64,000 nucleotides of DNA from CADEEN01 sp963706685 (GCA_963706685.1 CAVPMY010000006.1:33391-97390); one strand, 5' to 3'; shown: positions 20,125-29,660, counted from the first letter of the stretch. Notes: generated from the sequence alone by a model not told the origin. Numbers and translations: made by a program.

Positions 20125-20978
20125 ATGGAACACACGAACGCAATCGATCCTCGTCAAGGTCTCGGACCTGGTGGCCTCGCCGTACAACGTGCGGCGCCAC
20201 CGCGCACGCCAGCGTCGAGGAACTGGCAGCGCTCATCGACTCGCAGGGCGCTGCTGCACTCGCCGCGGTGCACTGAGCACGTCGTCGGCCGCGGCAAGTC
20301 GCGCCGGCTCGACTTCGCGCGTCTCGGCCGGCGAGCGGTCGCCGGCGCGCGCTGCTGCTGTTGCAGCGAGCGCGGCAGGTTGGCCGACGGACCACGAGGT
20401 CGCCTGCCAGCTGATCGCGATCGAGCGCGCGCGCGAGGTCAGCATCGCCGAGAACAGCGGGCGCGAGCCGATGCACCCGGTCGACGAGTTCGAGGCCTTC
20501 AAGGCGCTGGTCGACGAGGGCAAGGGCATCGAGGACGTGGCGGTCGCCTTCGGCGTCTCGATGCTGACGGTGCAGCGCCGGCTCAAGCTCGCCGCGGTGT
20601 CGCCGAAGCTGCTCACTCTGTACCGCGAGAACGACCGGACGATCAACCTCGACCAGTTGATGGCGTTGGCGATCAGCGACGACCACGCGGCGCAGGAGCG
20701 CGCCTGGTTCGAGTCCCGCGAGTGGGACCGGTCGCCGGCCGCGCTCAAGCGCAAGCTCACCGCAGGCGAGGTCGAGGCGGCCGGCAGTGCGCTGGTGCGC
20801 TTCGTCGGCGTCGAGGCCTACGAGGCGGCCGGTGCGTCCAGGCCTTGAAAGAGGCTGGGCCCGAACTGGCGCGCGACGGTGTGGAAGGTGTGAAGAAGGA
20901 CGCGCTGGTCAACGCCGCTGTCGGCCGGTTGCGCGGCACTCGATGGCTGCGGCGGCGTTGCGACCAGCGGCAAGCTGA
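20125..20978 (+). CDS. ParB/RepB/Spo0J-family partition protein, frame broken
   Basis: After repair the protein starts MEHTNAQSILVKVSDLV and continues SPYNVRR..SVEELAALIDSQG, TEHVVGRGKSRR and VSAGER, the ParB N-terminal nuclease-like fold. It then has an intact stretch with IAENSGREPMHPVDEFEAF and the helix-turn-helix VAVAFGVSMLTVQRRLKLA. This is the plasmid/ICE type of ParB. Frame breaks near 20145, 20205, 20255 and 20325 are each repaired by one GC, as in the housekeeping genes, so it may be intact in the cell. The 3' end after 20850 is unclear; the tail (ALKEAGPELARDGVEG) appears to continue in another frame to about 20978. No parA is visible nearby. Confidence 0.65.
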
Positions 20979-21015
20979 AAGATGGGGCGGGCGGCGCCAC
21001 GCGTCGCCAGCCCCG

Positions 21016-21336
21016 ATGGGAATCTACATGTGGATGCTGTTTACTCGCGCGCCGCCGCCCGATGCGCCGTACTGGCCCGGGCGACGGTGGCTTGCGCTGA
21101 TCGATGCCATCGCCTGGCCGGCGATGACCTGGTGCGTGCTGCAAGGAATGTCCAGCTCAGGTGGACTCATCGTCGCCCTGGCGATGGCGCTCCTGGTCGT
21201 GTCGGGGCTGCGGCGCGTGTTCGCGGCGCTGCTCGCGAACCACCGCTACCACTTCACGACGTGGCGATGGGGTCGTGTCGTCGCGTGGTTGCTGGCCATC
21301 GGGGCGTTTCTGAAAGTATTGTTGCCGCCGAGCTGA
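21016..21336 (+). CDS. Small membrane protein of mobile-element type
   Basis: A 106-aa protein starting MGIYMWMLFTRAPPPDAPYW. It has two or three hydrophobic helices (LIDAIAWPAMTWCVLQG, LIVALAMALLVVSGLRRVF, VVAWLLAIGAFLKVLLP) and a conserved-looking ANHRYHFTTWRWGR loop. I associate this type with integrative elements close to partition genes, but the function is unknown. It follows the ParB gene and precedes the tRNA fragment. Confidence 0.6.
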   Translation: MGIYMWMLFTRAPPPDAPYWPGRRWLALIDAIAWPAMTWCVLQGMSSSGGLIVALAMALLVVSGLRRVFAALLANHRYHFTTWRWGRVVAWLLAIGAFLKVLLPPS

Positions 21337-21506
21337 CGGAGGACGGGTCCTGAACTGGCTTGGTCGCTGCGGCCAGTGCCAACGGCGCACATAAGGCTAG
21401 AATCCTTTGGAATTGGCATTGCCTGTGCCTCTCAAACGTGCCTTGTTTTCGCGGATCTTTGGAATTGTGATCTGGCCGCGAGCCGCATGAATGCTCATTT
21501 GATGCA

Positions 21507-21560
21507 CCGGCCTGTCACGCCGGGGGTCGCGGGTTCGAGTCCCGTCCGCTTGCGCCACCA
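21507..21560 (+). tRNA. 3' half of a tRNA-Asp (GTC), fragment; probable attachment-site scar
   Basis: The anticodon arm CCGGC-CTGTCAC-GCCGG (21507-21523, anticodon GTC at 21514-21516), variable loop GGGTC, T arm GCGGG-TTCGAGT-CCCGT (21529-21545) and a CCA-containing end match tRNA-Asp. The expected 5' half (acceptor strand and D arm) is absent: the 26 bases before the anticodon stem do not pair with the acceptor strand or form a D stem. The 3' end (CCGCTTGCGCCACCA) is also irregular. Such 3' tRNA copies are typical of att sites left by tRNA-targeting integrases. The rest of 21337-21737 has no gene except the terminator that follows. Confidence 0.7.
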
Positions 21561-21573
21561 ATCAAGTCAATAC

Positions 21574-21595
21574 GGGCCTTCTGGCCCATATTTTT
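21574..21595 (+). terminator. Rho-independent terminator after the tRNA-Asp fragment
   Basis: GGGCC-TTCT-GGCCC forms a five-pair stem with a four-base loop at 21574-21587, followed by ATATTTTT. It lies 14 bases after the CCA of the tRNA fragment, as expected for the native tRNA terminator carried along with the 3' half. Confidence 0.75.
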
Positions 21596-21737
21596 GTCCA
21601 CTGCGCTACTCAAACCTTCGCGTAGCTGTTGACCGCCGCATCGGATCGATCAAGCGCCTTGCTCGGTCTGTGCGCTCGGCACGCGGCCGGAACAACCTGG
21701 CCAACCTGAACTCGAGCCGGTTCATCGTCGAACGTCG

Positions 21738-22442
21738 ATGAGCGCGCTGTTGCCCCTACCCATGTCCATCGATACCTCCTCATTGCTGCTGAACTTCGGC
21801 AAGAGCTTCCTGTTCGTTTTGGCGGCGCTGCTGCCGATCCTCAACCCGGCGGCGACGGCGCCGCTGTTTCTCGGCCTGACCGAGGGCGCAACGCGGGCCA
21901 CGCGGGCCGTGCTGGCCCGTCGCATTGCCGGCAACATGGTGCTGCTGATGGTGGGCGCGATGCTGGTGGGCTCCTACGTGCTCGATGTCTTCGGCATCTC
22001 CTTGCCGATCGTGCGTGTCGGCGGCGGCCTGCTGCTGGCAGCCAACGCCTGGCGGCTTCTGAACACCAGCCACTCGACGAGCGACAGCCGGCAGGTCCTG
22101 GCCGAGGCCTTCACGCCCGAGCATGCAAAACGCCAGGCCTTTTATCCGATGACCTTCCCGATCAGTTGCGGGCCGGCGTCGATCGCCGCCGCGATCACGA
22201 TCGGCGTGACCCTGCACGATTCACGATTGCCTGTGTCGCTGGCGCGCTTCGCCGGTGGCGCGCTCGCACTGTGCGCGATCGGCGTGATCATGTACCTGGC
22301 CTTCCGCTACGCCGTCCAGTTGCTGAGGCCGCTGGGTGAAGCCGGCCTGGTGGTCTTTCTGCGCCTGACGGCGTTCATCCTGCTGTGCCTGGGCGTGCAA
22401 GTGATCTGGGATGGCGTGCGCGAACTCGTGCTGAGTCTGTAG
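21738..22442 (+). CDS. MarC-family (UPF0056) inner-membrane protein
   Basis: A 234-aa polytopic membrane protein with six hydrophobic helices. It shows the MarC family segments LLPILNPAATAPLFLGLT near the N-terminus and QAFYPMTFPISCGPASIAAAI in the middle. The family is widespread and its transport role is unproven; the original multiple-antibiotic-resistance link was withdrawn. An alternative start is the ATG at 21762. It is free-standing, 142 bases downstream of the tRNA terminator, and intact. Confidence 0.88.
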   Translation: MSALLPLPMSIDTSSLLLNFGKSFLFVLAALLPILNPAATAPLFLGLTEGATRATRAVLARRIAGNMVLLMVGAMLVGSYVLDVFGISLPIVRVGGGLLLAANAWRLLNTSHSTSDSRQVLAEAFTPEHAKRQAFYPMTFPISCGPASIAAAITIGVTLHDSRLPVSLARFAGGALALCAIGVIMYLAFRYAVQLLRPLGEAGLVVFLRLTAFILLCLGVQVIWDGVRELVLSL

Positions 22443-22526
22443 CCCGCCGGTGCACGTCTGCCGCCAACGTCCTGCGCTTGATGCGGCTCAATGCCGAAGG
22501 CGGTGGCCCGGCTAGGCTCGTCTGTG

Positions 22527-24107
22527 ATGCTGAAGCGACTGCCTCTCTTCGTCGACCTCATGCGGCGGCGGTGGATCCTGTCGTTGGCGTGCCTGCTGTG
22601 GGTCCCTGCAGCGTCGCCTGCGCAATCATGGTGGTGGTTCGACGGCCCGCGCCCCAGTGCGCAGGCTCAGACCGCGATCGATCTGCTGGCCGATGCGGCC
22701 AGTCACGGCCTCGATCCGCGCGACTACAACGTGACCGACTTGCGGGACGCGCTCGCCAGCGCCCGGCAGGGTGCGCCGCCCACGCAGGAGACGGCTGCGG
22801 CACTGGAGCGGGCGTTGAGCGCCGCGATGCTGCGCTTCATGCAAGACCTGCACGACGGCCGCGTCACGCCCGCGCAGATCAGTCACCGCTTCATGGCCGC
22901 GGCGCGTCGGCCCTTCGACGCCGCAGCCGCATTGCGCGCCGCGCTGGCGATGCACGATCTGCCACTCGCTGTGCGCCAGGCCGCACCCGCGCTGCCGCAA
23001 TACCAGCGCTTGCGCGAAGCGCTGGCCCGCTATCGGGCCTTGGCCGACCACCCGGCATGGCAGACGGCGTTGCCGCCGCTGCCGCACGTACTCGAGCCCG
23101 GCGCGCCCTGGCCCGGCTTGCCGCTGCTGGCGGCGCGACTCGCTGCGCTCGGCGACCTGCCGGCCGCCGAGCCCGCGCCGCGCGCCGATAGGCGCTTTGA
23201 AGGCGCAATGATCGCAGCCGTGCAAGCGTTCCAGCAACGACACGGGCTCGATGCCGACGCTGTCATCGGCCGCGCCACCTGGGCAGCCCTGCAAGTCGCG
23301 CCGGCGCAGCGCGCACGCCAGCTCGAACTCGCGCTCGAACGCCTGCGCTGGACGCCGCTGCTGCAAGGCCCGCGCATGATCGTCATCAACATCCCCGAGT
23401 TCGTGTTGCGGGCCTACGAAGTGCAGGGCGAGCGCATCGTCGTCAGGACGCAGATGAAAGTCATCGTCGGCAAGGCGCTCGACACGCGCACGCCGCTGAT
23501 CGGCGAAGACCTGCGCCGCATCGAGTTCAAGCCGTACTGGAACGTGCCGGCCTCGATCGCACGCAACGAACTCGTGCCCCGCCTGCGGCGCGAGCCGGCC
23601 TATTGGGCGCGCGAAGGCTTCGAGTTCGTCGGCGCCCACGGCGCCGATACGGTGCTCAGCGAATCCAAGCTGCAGGCCGTGCTCGCCGGTACGCTGCGCA
23701 TCCGCCAGCGGCCGGGGCCGCGCAATGCGCTGGGCGACATCAAGTTCGTCTTCCCCAACCGCGAGTCGATCTACCTGCATCACACGCCGTCGGTGGGCCT
23801 GTTCAGTCGCGCGCGGCGCGACTTCAGCCATGGCTGCATCCGCCTCGAGCAGCCGGTGGCGCTGGCCGCGTTTGCGCTGCAAGGCAATGCCGGCTGGAGC
23901 GAGGACCGCATCGAGGCCGCGATGGCGCAGCCCGAGTCGTCCACCATGGAGCTCGCCGCACCGATACCGGTGCTCATCGCCTACGGCACTGCACTCGTCA
24001 AGGACGGCCGGGTGCATTTTTTCGACGACATCTACGGGCATGATCGCCTGCTCGACGTTGCGCTGCGGCAGCGCATGCGGCCCGCCTTGACGCCACCGAC
24101 ACCATGA
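22527..24107 (+). CDS. L,D-transpeptidase of the YcbB type, exported
   Basis: A 526-aa periplasmic peptidoglycan cross-linking enzyme. The signal peptide is MLKRLPLFVDLMRRRWILSL followed by a hydrophobic core ending near SPAQS. An N-terminal scaffold domain, a peptidoglycan-binding domain (AVQAFQQRHGLDADAVIGRA, about residues 230-255) and the YkuD catalytic domain with HHTPSVGLF and the active-site motif SHGCIRL follow. It forms 3-3 cross-links between stem peptides. I chose the ATG at 22527 because it precedes the signal peptide; 22491 and 22560 are alternatives. It overlaps the next gene by ATGA, pairing a transpeptidase with a DUF882 protein, as is common. Confidence 0.92.
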   Translation: MLKRLPLFVDLMRRRWILSLACLLWVPAASPAQSWWWFDGPRPSAQAQTAIDLLADAASHGLDPRDYNVTDLRDALASARQGAPPTQETAAALERALSAAMLRFMQDLHDGRVTPAQISHRFMAAARRPFDAAAALRAALAMHDLPLAVRQAAPALPQYQRLREALARYRALADHPAWQTALPPLPHVLEPGAPWPGLPLLAARLAALGDLPAAEPAPRADRRFEGAMIAAVQAFQQRHGLDADAVIGRATWAALQVAPAQRARQLELALERLRWTPLLQGPRMIVINIPEFVLRAYEVQGERIVVRTQMKVIVGKALDTRTPLIGEDLRRIEFKPYWNVPASIARNELVPRLRREPAYWAREGFEFVGAHGADTVLSESKLQAVLAGTLRIRQRPGPRNALGDIKFVFPNRESIYLHHTPSVGLFSRARRDFSHGCIRLEQPVALAAFALQGNAGWSEDRIEAAMAQPESSTMELAAPIPVLIAYGTALVKDGRVHFFDDIYGHDRLLDVALRQRMRPALTPPTP

Positions 24108-24685
24108 TTCAACACTTGCATACCACAAGACGCATCCTGCTGCGCCGGGCCACGCAACTCACGGCTGCCGTGGCGCTGCCCTTCGTCGCCCCGGCGGTCC
24201 ATGCGTCGAACAGCGCCCCGCGTGCCGACAACGAACGGCGACTGTCGCTCTTTCACACCCACACCCGTGAACGCCTGAGCCTGGCCTTTGCTGTCGGTGA
24301 GCGCTACGTGAACGAGTCGCTGGCGCTGCTCGACCGCTTCCTGCGCGACCACTACAGCGGCGAGATTGGACACATCGACCCGCGGCTGTACGACCTGCTG
24401 CACCGGCTGCAATCCGACCTCGGCGCCGGCGCCACCGGCGCGAGCTTCGAGATCATTTCGGCCTACCGCTGCGCCGCCACCAACGCGCGCCTGCAGCAAC
24501 AGCGCGGCGGCGGCGTGGCCCGCCGCAGCCTGCACATGGAAGGCCGCGCGCTCGACGTGCGCCTGCAAGGCGTGGCACTGGCCGACCTGCGCGATGCCGC
24601 ACGCGCCTGGCGTGCCGGCGGCGTGGGCTACTACGCGCGCGAGCAGTTCGTGCACATCGACACCGGCCGCGTGCGCGTCTGGTAG
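24104..24685 (+). CDS. DUF882 (peptidase M15-like) exported protein
   Basis: A 193-aa YcbK-like protein. The N-terminal leader RRILLRRATQLTAAVALPFV has paired arginines before a hydrophobic segment, compatible with Tat or Sec export. The DUF882 fold carries the zinc-peptidase-like motifs SAYRC..TN, SLHMEGRALDVRL and VGYYAREQFVHIDTGRVR, with the His/Asp ligands of the M15/VanY superfamily. It is translationally coupled to the L,D-transpeptidase (ATGA), so it probably works on peptidoglycan in the periplasm. Confidence 0.9.
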   Translation: MIQHLHTTRRILLRRATQLTAAVALPFVAPAVHASNSAPRADNERRLSLFHTHTRERLSLAFAVGERYVNESLALLDRFLRDHYSGEIGHIDPRLYDLLHRLQSDLGAGATGASFEIISAYRCAATNARLQQQRGGGVARRSLHMEGRALDVRLQGVALADLRDAARAWRAGGVGYYAREQFVHIDTGRVRVW

Positions 24686-24686
24686 C

Positions 24687-25264
24687 TCACGGCCGCTCGG
24701 TACCCGGCATTTCTGCAGCGCTCGGCGCGCTGTTGCCCCATGCCGTCATGAGGCCGCCGATCCGTGCTTCGAGCATGATCAGATCGGCAGCAAACGACAC
24801 CATGTCTTCGGCCGCGACCTCGCCGACCTTGGTCTTGAACTGGATCGTGCGGCTTTCGGTAGTGCCATCGACGTTGCGCGTCGTCAGCAGTTGAAAGTGC
24901 GGCGTCTCCCAAGGCCGCGACGCCAGGCCCTCGTCGATCGACATGCCGACCGGCCAGGTCATGTCGACCCGATAGCTGTGGATGACGGGGTGTGACGGCA
25001 GGGCGAGCGGAAAGCGGCGTGCGGTCAGGCGCGGCATGTCGATGGCATCGCCCAGATTGGGCGCAAACGAAACCGCCCACTTGCCGCCGATGGCGCGGGC
25101 CAGCGCGGGTACGGCAAGGCGGGCGCGGATCGTCAGTGGGTTGAGGCGACGGTCGTCAGGGAGGCCGGCTGGCCGGTCGCAGGCAGCGCCGGCGCAACGG
25201 CCAGCAGAAGCACGCACAGCCATCGCGTCAACCATTGCTGCATCGGGGTCTTGGAGGGTCGCAT
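24687..25264 (-). CDS. Exported protein of unknown function, probable frame break after signal peptide
   Basis: From the ATG at 25264 the frame encodes a clear signal peptide (MRPSKTPMQQWLTRWLCVLL then LAVAPALPATG). It changes frame near 25165 into NPLTIRARLAVPALARAIGG, RRFPLALPSHPVIHSYRVDM and TWETPHFQL-like strands, ending NSAPSAAEMPGTERP. The style recalls the C-terminal beta-rich domain of DUF3857/transglutaminase-associated proteins (PLALPSHPVIHSY.V.M..P), but at about 190 aa it is much shorter. I do not assign a function. Confidence 0.5.
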
Positions 25265-25360
25265 GCCGCGACCCTAAAAGCAGTCAGCAGACCCGCACTG
25301 CGCTGGCTCAATCGCGGGACATCGCCGGCCTGTTCGTGGCGACGATGGCCGCACGCGCCG

Positions 25361-28054
25361 TCAGCGCAAGGGCAGGTGGATCGCCACCGTGCGGTCGTCC
25401 GGCTGCTGTTTGCCGTGCACGAAGCCGAGCTCGTGTGCCAGCTCCAGCATGCGCTTGTTCTCTCGCAGCACCGTGGCCACGAGGCGCTGCGTGCCGCGAG
25501 CACGCAGGCAGTTGATGAGCTTGGTCATCAGGCGCTGGCCCAGCCCGCTGCCCTTGAGGTCCGACCGGACGACGATGCCGAACTCGGCATCGTGGTTGTC
25601 GGGGTCGCAGATGGCGCGCACGACGCCGAGCGTCTCTTCGCTGGCGCCGCCGTCGACGGGCTCGATCGGCGCGGTGGCAATGAAGGCCATCTCGCGCTCG
25701 TAGTCGATCTGCGTCAGCCGCGCCAGCTCGCTGCGCTCGATGCTGCGCCGGCTGTAGAAGACGCGCATGCGGATGTCGATCGGATCCAGGCGTGACAGGA
25801 ACTCGAGGTGCTGTGCTTCGTCTTCCGGCCGGATCGGGCGCAACGTCAGCTTGCGGCCTTGCCAGTCGACGGTTTCCACCAGCTCGGACGGGTAGGGGCG
25901 GATCGCGAAGTGCGCTGCGCCGCCGGGCGCTGCGGCGTTGACGCGCACGCGGGCGTCGAGCGCGATCACGCCGCTGCCGTCGGCGAGCAGCGGGTTGATG
26001 TCGAGCTCGCTGATGCGCGGCTCGTCGGCCAGCAGTTGCGACAGCGCCATCAGCACCGCAGCCACGGCGTCGGTGTCGGCCGCGGGCACGTCGCGCCAGC
26101 CCGCCAACAGACGTGCGACGCGTGTGCGCGCGATCAGCGCCTGGGCCAGCGGGGCGTTGAGCGGCGGCAGCGCCACTGCGCGGTCGGCCACCACCTCGAC
26201 CGACGTGCCGCCCTGGCCGAACAACAGCACCGGGCCGAACAGCGCGTCGATGCTGGCGCCGACGATCAGCTCGAGGGCCTGCGGCCGCCGCACCATGGCC
26301 TGCACGGTGAAGCCTTCGATGGTGGCATCGGGTTGCAGCCGGGCGACGCGCTTCTTCATCGCGGCGACGGCTTCGCGCAGCGACGCGGCGTCTTCGAGGT
26401 CGAGCGCGACGCCGCCGACATCGCTCTTGTGCGTGATCTGCGGCGACAGGATCTTCAGCGCCACCGGGTAGCCGATGGCCTGCGCCGCGAGCAGCGCCGC
26501 AGCGGCCTGCGGCGCCGTGACGCGCGTCGGCACCACCGGCACGCCGCACGCAGCCAGCAAGTCCTTGGCTTCGGGCTCGGTGAGCCACTCGCGGCCCGCG
26601 GCCAGCACCTTGTCGACCAATGCGCGCACGCGCTCGATGTCGAGCGCGGCCGCGGCAGCGCGCGCCGGCGGGGCCTGCATCAATTGCGCCTGGTTGCGCC
26701 GGTAGGTGATGAGCAGCGAGAACGCGCGCACCGCCTGCTCGGGTGTGTCGTAGGTGGCGATGCCGGCGCCGTGAAAGGCCTGGCGCGCGGCCAGCACCGC
26801 AGGGTCGCCGAGCCAGCAACTCAGCAGGCGCCCCGGCGCCTCGCGCGCCAGCGGCAGCAAGGCCTCGGCGATGTCGGCGCTGGGCACGATGGCGGTGGGC
26901 GCCTGGATGAAGAGCACGCTGCCGGCGGCAGGGTCGGCGAGCAGCGTGCGCAGCGTGCGCACATAGCGATCGGCCGGCGCATCGCCGATGATGTCGACCG
27001 GATTGCCATGGCTCCAGTTGGCGGGCAGCGTGGTGTCGAGTGCGCTGCGCGATGCGGGCGACAGCGGCGCCAGCGCCACGCCGGCCAGCGCCGCGGCGTC
27101 GGCGGCCATGACCCCCGCGCCGCCGCCGTTGGTGAGGATGGTCAGGCGTTCGAGTGCGGCCAGGTCGGTGCCGGGCGTCGGCGGCCGCACATGCGACAGC
27201 GTCTCGGCAGCGACGAACAGATCGTCGAGCGTGTCGACGCGCAGCATGCCGGCGCGCCGGATCGCGGCGTCGTAGACCAGGTCCGAGCCCGCCAGCGCGC
27301 CGGTATGCGATGACGCCGCGGCCTGGCCTTGCGGCGAGCGGCCGGCCTTGACCACCAGCACCGGCTTGTTGCGCGCCGCTGCGCGCGCGGCCGACATGAA
27401 TTTGCGCGGCTGCTCGATCGACTCGATGTAGAGCAGGATCGAGCGTGTGCGCGCATCGCTGGCCAGCCAGTCGAGCATGTCGCCGAAGTCGACGTCGGCA
27501 TGCTCGCCGAGCGAGACGAACTGCGAGAAGCCGATGTCGCGGCCGCGTGCCCAGTCGAGCATCGCCGTCACCAGCGCGCCCGATTGAGAGACGAAGGCCA
27601 GGCCGCCTGCGCCCACATTGGCATGGGCGAAGCTGGCATTGAGCTTGGCATGCGGCGAGAGCAGGCCGAGGTTGTTGGGGCCGAGGATGCGCAGCAGGTG
27701 CGGTCGCGCCGCGTCGAGCATGGCCTGCTTCTGCGTCGCGTCGAGCCCGGCGGTGAGCACGATGGCCGCACGCGTGCCGCGCTCACCGAGCGCGGCGATG
27801 AGCGCCGGCACGGTGGCCGGCGGCGTGGCGATCACGGCCAGTTCAGGCGTTGCCGGCAGGCTGGCCACATCGGGGTAGCAGACCTGCCCGTCGAGTTCCT
27901 TGTGTTTCGGGTTCACCGCCCAGCGCGGGCCGGCAAAGCCGCCTTCACGCAGGTTGCGCCACACCGTGGCACCGACGCTGCCGGGTCGCGCGCTGGCGCC
28001 GATCAGTGCCACTGACGCGGGGTCGAACAGGGAATCGAGATGACGGATGCTCAT
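25361..28054 (-). CDS. Pat-type protein: ADP-forming acyl-CoA synthetase domain fused to GNAT acetyltransferase
   Basis: An 897-aa intact frame. Residues 1-450 are the CoA-binding and ligase domains (ASVALIGASARPGSVGATVW, RILGPNNLGLLSP, GLAFVSQSGALVTAMLDWA). Residues 480-690 are the ATP-grasp part (GYPVALKILSPQITHKSDVG). Residues 720-890 are a GNAT domain (DAEFGIVVRSDLKGSGLGQR). The ligase catalytic loop carries SSHTGALAG, where true ADP-forming ligases often have a phosphohistidine; the histidine is present here, so residual ligase activity is possible. In enterobacteria the homologue (Pat/YfiQ) acetylates and inactivates acetyl-CoA synthetase. It is monocistronic. Confidence 0.88.
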   Translation of the reverse strand: MSIRHLDSLFDPASVALIGASARPGSVGATVWRNLREGGFAGPRWAVNPKHKELDGQVCYPDVASLPATPELAVIATPPATVPALIAALGERGTRAAIVLTAGLDATQKQAMLDAARPHLLRILGPNNLGLLSPHAKLNASFAHANVGAGGLAFVSQSGALVTAMLDWARGRDIGFSQFVSLGEHADVDFGDMLDWLASDARTRSILLYIESIEQPRKFMSAARAAARNKPVLVVKAGRSPQGQAAASSHTGALAGSDLVYDAAIRRAGMLRVDTLDDLFVAAETLSHVRPPTPGTDLAALERLTILTNGGGAGVMAADAAALAGVALAPLSPASRSALDTTLPANWSHGNPVDIIGDAPADRYVRTLRTLLADPAAGSVLFIQAPTAIVPSADIAEALLPLAREAPGRLLSCWLGDPAVLAARQAFHGAGIATYDTPEQAVRAFSLLITYRRNQAQLMQAPPARAAAAALDIERVRALVDKVLAAGREWLTEPEAKDLLAACGVPVVPTRVTAPQAAAALLAAQAIGYPVALKILSPQITHKSDVGGVALDLEDAASLREAVAAMKKRVARLQPDATIEGFTVQAMVRRPQALELIVGASIDALFGPVLLFGQGGTSVEVVADRAVALPPLNAPLAQALIARTRVARLLAGWRDVPAADTDAVAAVLMALSQLLADEPRISELDINPLLADGSGVIALDARVRVNAAAPGGAAHFAIRPYPSELVETVDWQGRKLTLRPIRPEDEAQHLEFLSRLDPIDIRMRVFYSRRSIERSELARLTQIDYEREMAFIATAPIEPVDGGASEETLGVVRAICDPDNHDAEFGIVVRSDLKGSGLGQRLMTKLINCLRARGTQRLVATVLRENKRMLELAHELGFVHGKQQPDDRTVAIHLPLR

Positions 28055-28172
28055 GGTTGGCGATTGTGTCGAGCGTAGTTCATCGAATCCGGCATGGGTG
28101 ACCCGGCGTCAAGCAGGGGCTTTGTGGCAGCCGCTGTCAACGCCGCCCTCGTAGTTGCCGGCGCGCCCGGCG

Positions 28173-28553
28173 TTACATTGCCGAGCGTGGTGTGTGCTTC
28201 TCGAAGCGCGTCTGGCAGGCCACGCAGCGCGATGCCCAAGGCTGCGCGGCCAGGCGTGCCGGCGCGATCGGTTGGCTGCAATCCTGGCACAGCCCAAAAT
28301 GGCCGCTGTCCAGGCGCTGCAGCGCGGCTTCCACCTGCGCCAGTTCCGTCAGGTCGCGGCTCAGCTCGGCGTCGTCGACACCGGCCTGGGTCACCAGGTC
28401 GGCCTGATCCTTGCGATCGAGCACGACGTGCGGGTCGCCGACGTCATCGGCGAGTTTGGCGCGGTCTCGACGTAGATCCTGGCGCAAGGATTGCACGCGC
28501 TCGTTCAAACTCTGGCGCAGCGACGCGAGATCGAGGGATGACTGCTTGGACAT
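28173..28553 (-). CDS. DksA/TraR-type C4 zinc-finger protein
   Basis: A 126-aa protein with a coiled-coil N-terminal half (LASLRQSLNERVQSLRQDLR) and the C-terminal zinc finger CQDC followed after 20 residues by CVAC, with the helix PIAPARLAAQPWASR between. This is the DksA/TraR layout. It lacks the length and the DxxDxA tip motif of the canonical 150-aa DksA, which argues for a paralogue acting on RNA polymerase or on general stress genes. The start ATG at 28553 gives the usual MSKQ-type N-terminus. Confidence 0.8.
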   Translation of the reverse strand: MSKQSSLDLASLRQSLNERVQSLRQDLRRDRAKLADDVGDPHVVLDRKDQADLVTQAGVDDAELSRDLTELAQVEAALQRLDSGHFGLCQDCSQPIAPARLAAQPWASRCVACQTRFEKHTPRSAM

Positions 28554-28703
28554 GAAATCATTGTCTGGTTCGCGCCAGCGCAGGCGATTGACCTGGCGCA
28601 AGTCCGAGGCAGCGGCAAAGGGGCCTGTTGACCCCTGTTCAATGTCGATGATCATGCCGCTTGGCGAGTCTGGGTGTTGCCCGACTGCAAGAATTTTGAA
28701 AGC

Positions 28704-29504
28704 ATGCCGATGAACAACCTGGCTCGACGTGCAGCGCTCAACCATGCCGCGCTGGCTGCTGCGTGCTCCATGGCGCTGTCGTCGGCTGCCGGCGCCAGCC
28801 CGGTCGTCGACAACCTGCGCGCCTTCGTCGGGTATTACGAAGGCAGCAAGGCCATCGCCCTGATTCCCGCAACTGCCAAGGCACGGATCGAACTCAAGCG
28901 GTCCGACGAGTTCATCGTCTACACGATGCAGACCACGGTCACCTGGACCCTGATCGAACGGAAGTTCCGGGATTGCAGCGTCATCCGCATCGACGGCCAG
29001 AGGCTGCTGCCGCTGGAGTTCGTGCATGCCGACGAGTCCGATCCGACACATGACGTGCACACGCGCTTCGACTGGCAGCAGAACAAGGCGACCACGGTGC
29101 TGGGTAATTCGGCGCAGGCGAAGGTCGCGCAGATCGCCTGGCCGGTTTGGGATCCGATGTCGTTCCAGGTGGCGTTGATGGCACTGGCGCAGCAGCGCGC
29201 GGCGGGTGAGAGTGAAAAACAGCGCGTTGTCGAACGCGGCGTCGCCAAGGAGTACCGGGTCAGCTTCGTCGGTGCCGTGCCCGTCGAGGCGCCGGGACGC
29301 AGCGTGCAGGCCTACGAAATCATCAGCCGCAAGGCCAAAGGCCAGGTGGCGTTGTACCTGCTGCCCGAACAATCGTGGCAGCCCGTCAGGATCACGGTCG
29401 ACGACGTGACGATCGATCGCATCGGCGGCGCTGCCGAGAGCAAACCATCGGCGAACCTGGTGGCCGGGCAGGTGCCGCAATGCCGTCCGGGCCCTGCGCA
29501 GTGA
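28704..29504 (+). CDS. DUF3108 exported protein
   Basis: A 266-aa protein with a signal-like N-terminus (LNHAALAAACSMALSSAAGA). It has DUF3108 features: FVGYYEGSKA, FIVYTMQTTVTWTLIER, LLPLEFVH, TRFDWQQNKATTVL, and a late YEIISRKAKGQVALYLLPEQ. The fold is a beta-rich periplasmic domain of unknown role, often encoded near purine or cell-envelope genes in betaproteobacteria. The start could also be the ATG at 28710. The frame is intact. Confidence 0.75.
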   Translation: MPMNNLARRAALNHAALAAACSMALSSAAGASPVVDNLRAFVGYYEGSKAIALIPATAKARIELKRSDEFIVYTMQTTVTWTLIERKFRDCSVIRIDGQRLLPLEFVHADESDPTHDVHTRFDWQQNKATTVLGNSAQAKVAQIAWPVWDPMSFQVALMALAQQRAAGESEKQRVVERGVAKEYRVSFVGAVPVEAPGRSVQAYEIISRKAKGQVALYLLPEQSWQPVRITVDDVTIDRIGGAAESKPSANLVAGQVPQCRPGPAQ

Positions 29505-29564
29505 AGTGGATGGCTGGACTCGAAATGTCGCTCCGACGCCTGCGCACCGCGCGTCGCCGCCGAC

Positions 29565-29660
29565 ATGGCGCACAATCATCTGCCGGTCATCGCGGGCAAT
29601 ATCGTCGGCGGCAGCATGCCGATGGCGCTGGTGTTGCTGGGCGATCTGCCTGCGCGGGCG
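29565..29660 (+). pseudogene. Possible C-terminal scrap of a formate/nitrite transporter
   Basis: The translated stretch NHLPVIAGNIVGGSMPMALV recalls the last helix of FocA/NirC proteins (LLPVTLGNIVGG..). Nothing upstream in any frame supports the rest of such a gene. Short and uncertain. Confidence 0.25.

Noticed and set aside
21481..21560. Complete tRNA-Asp gene
   Set aside because: The 5' acceptor strand and D arm are missing; the 26 bases before the anticodon stem neither pair with the acceptor strand nor form a D stem.
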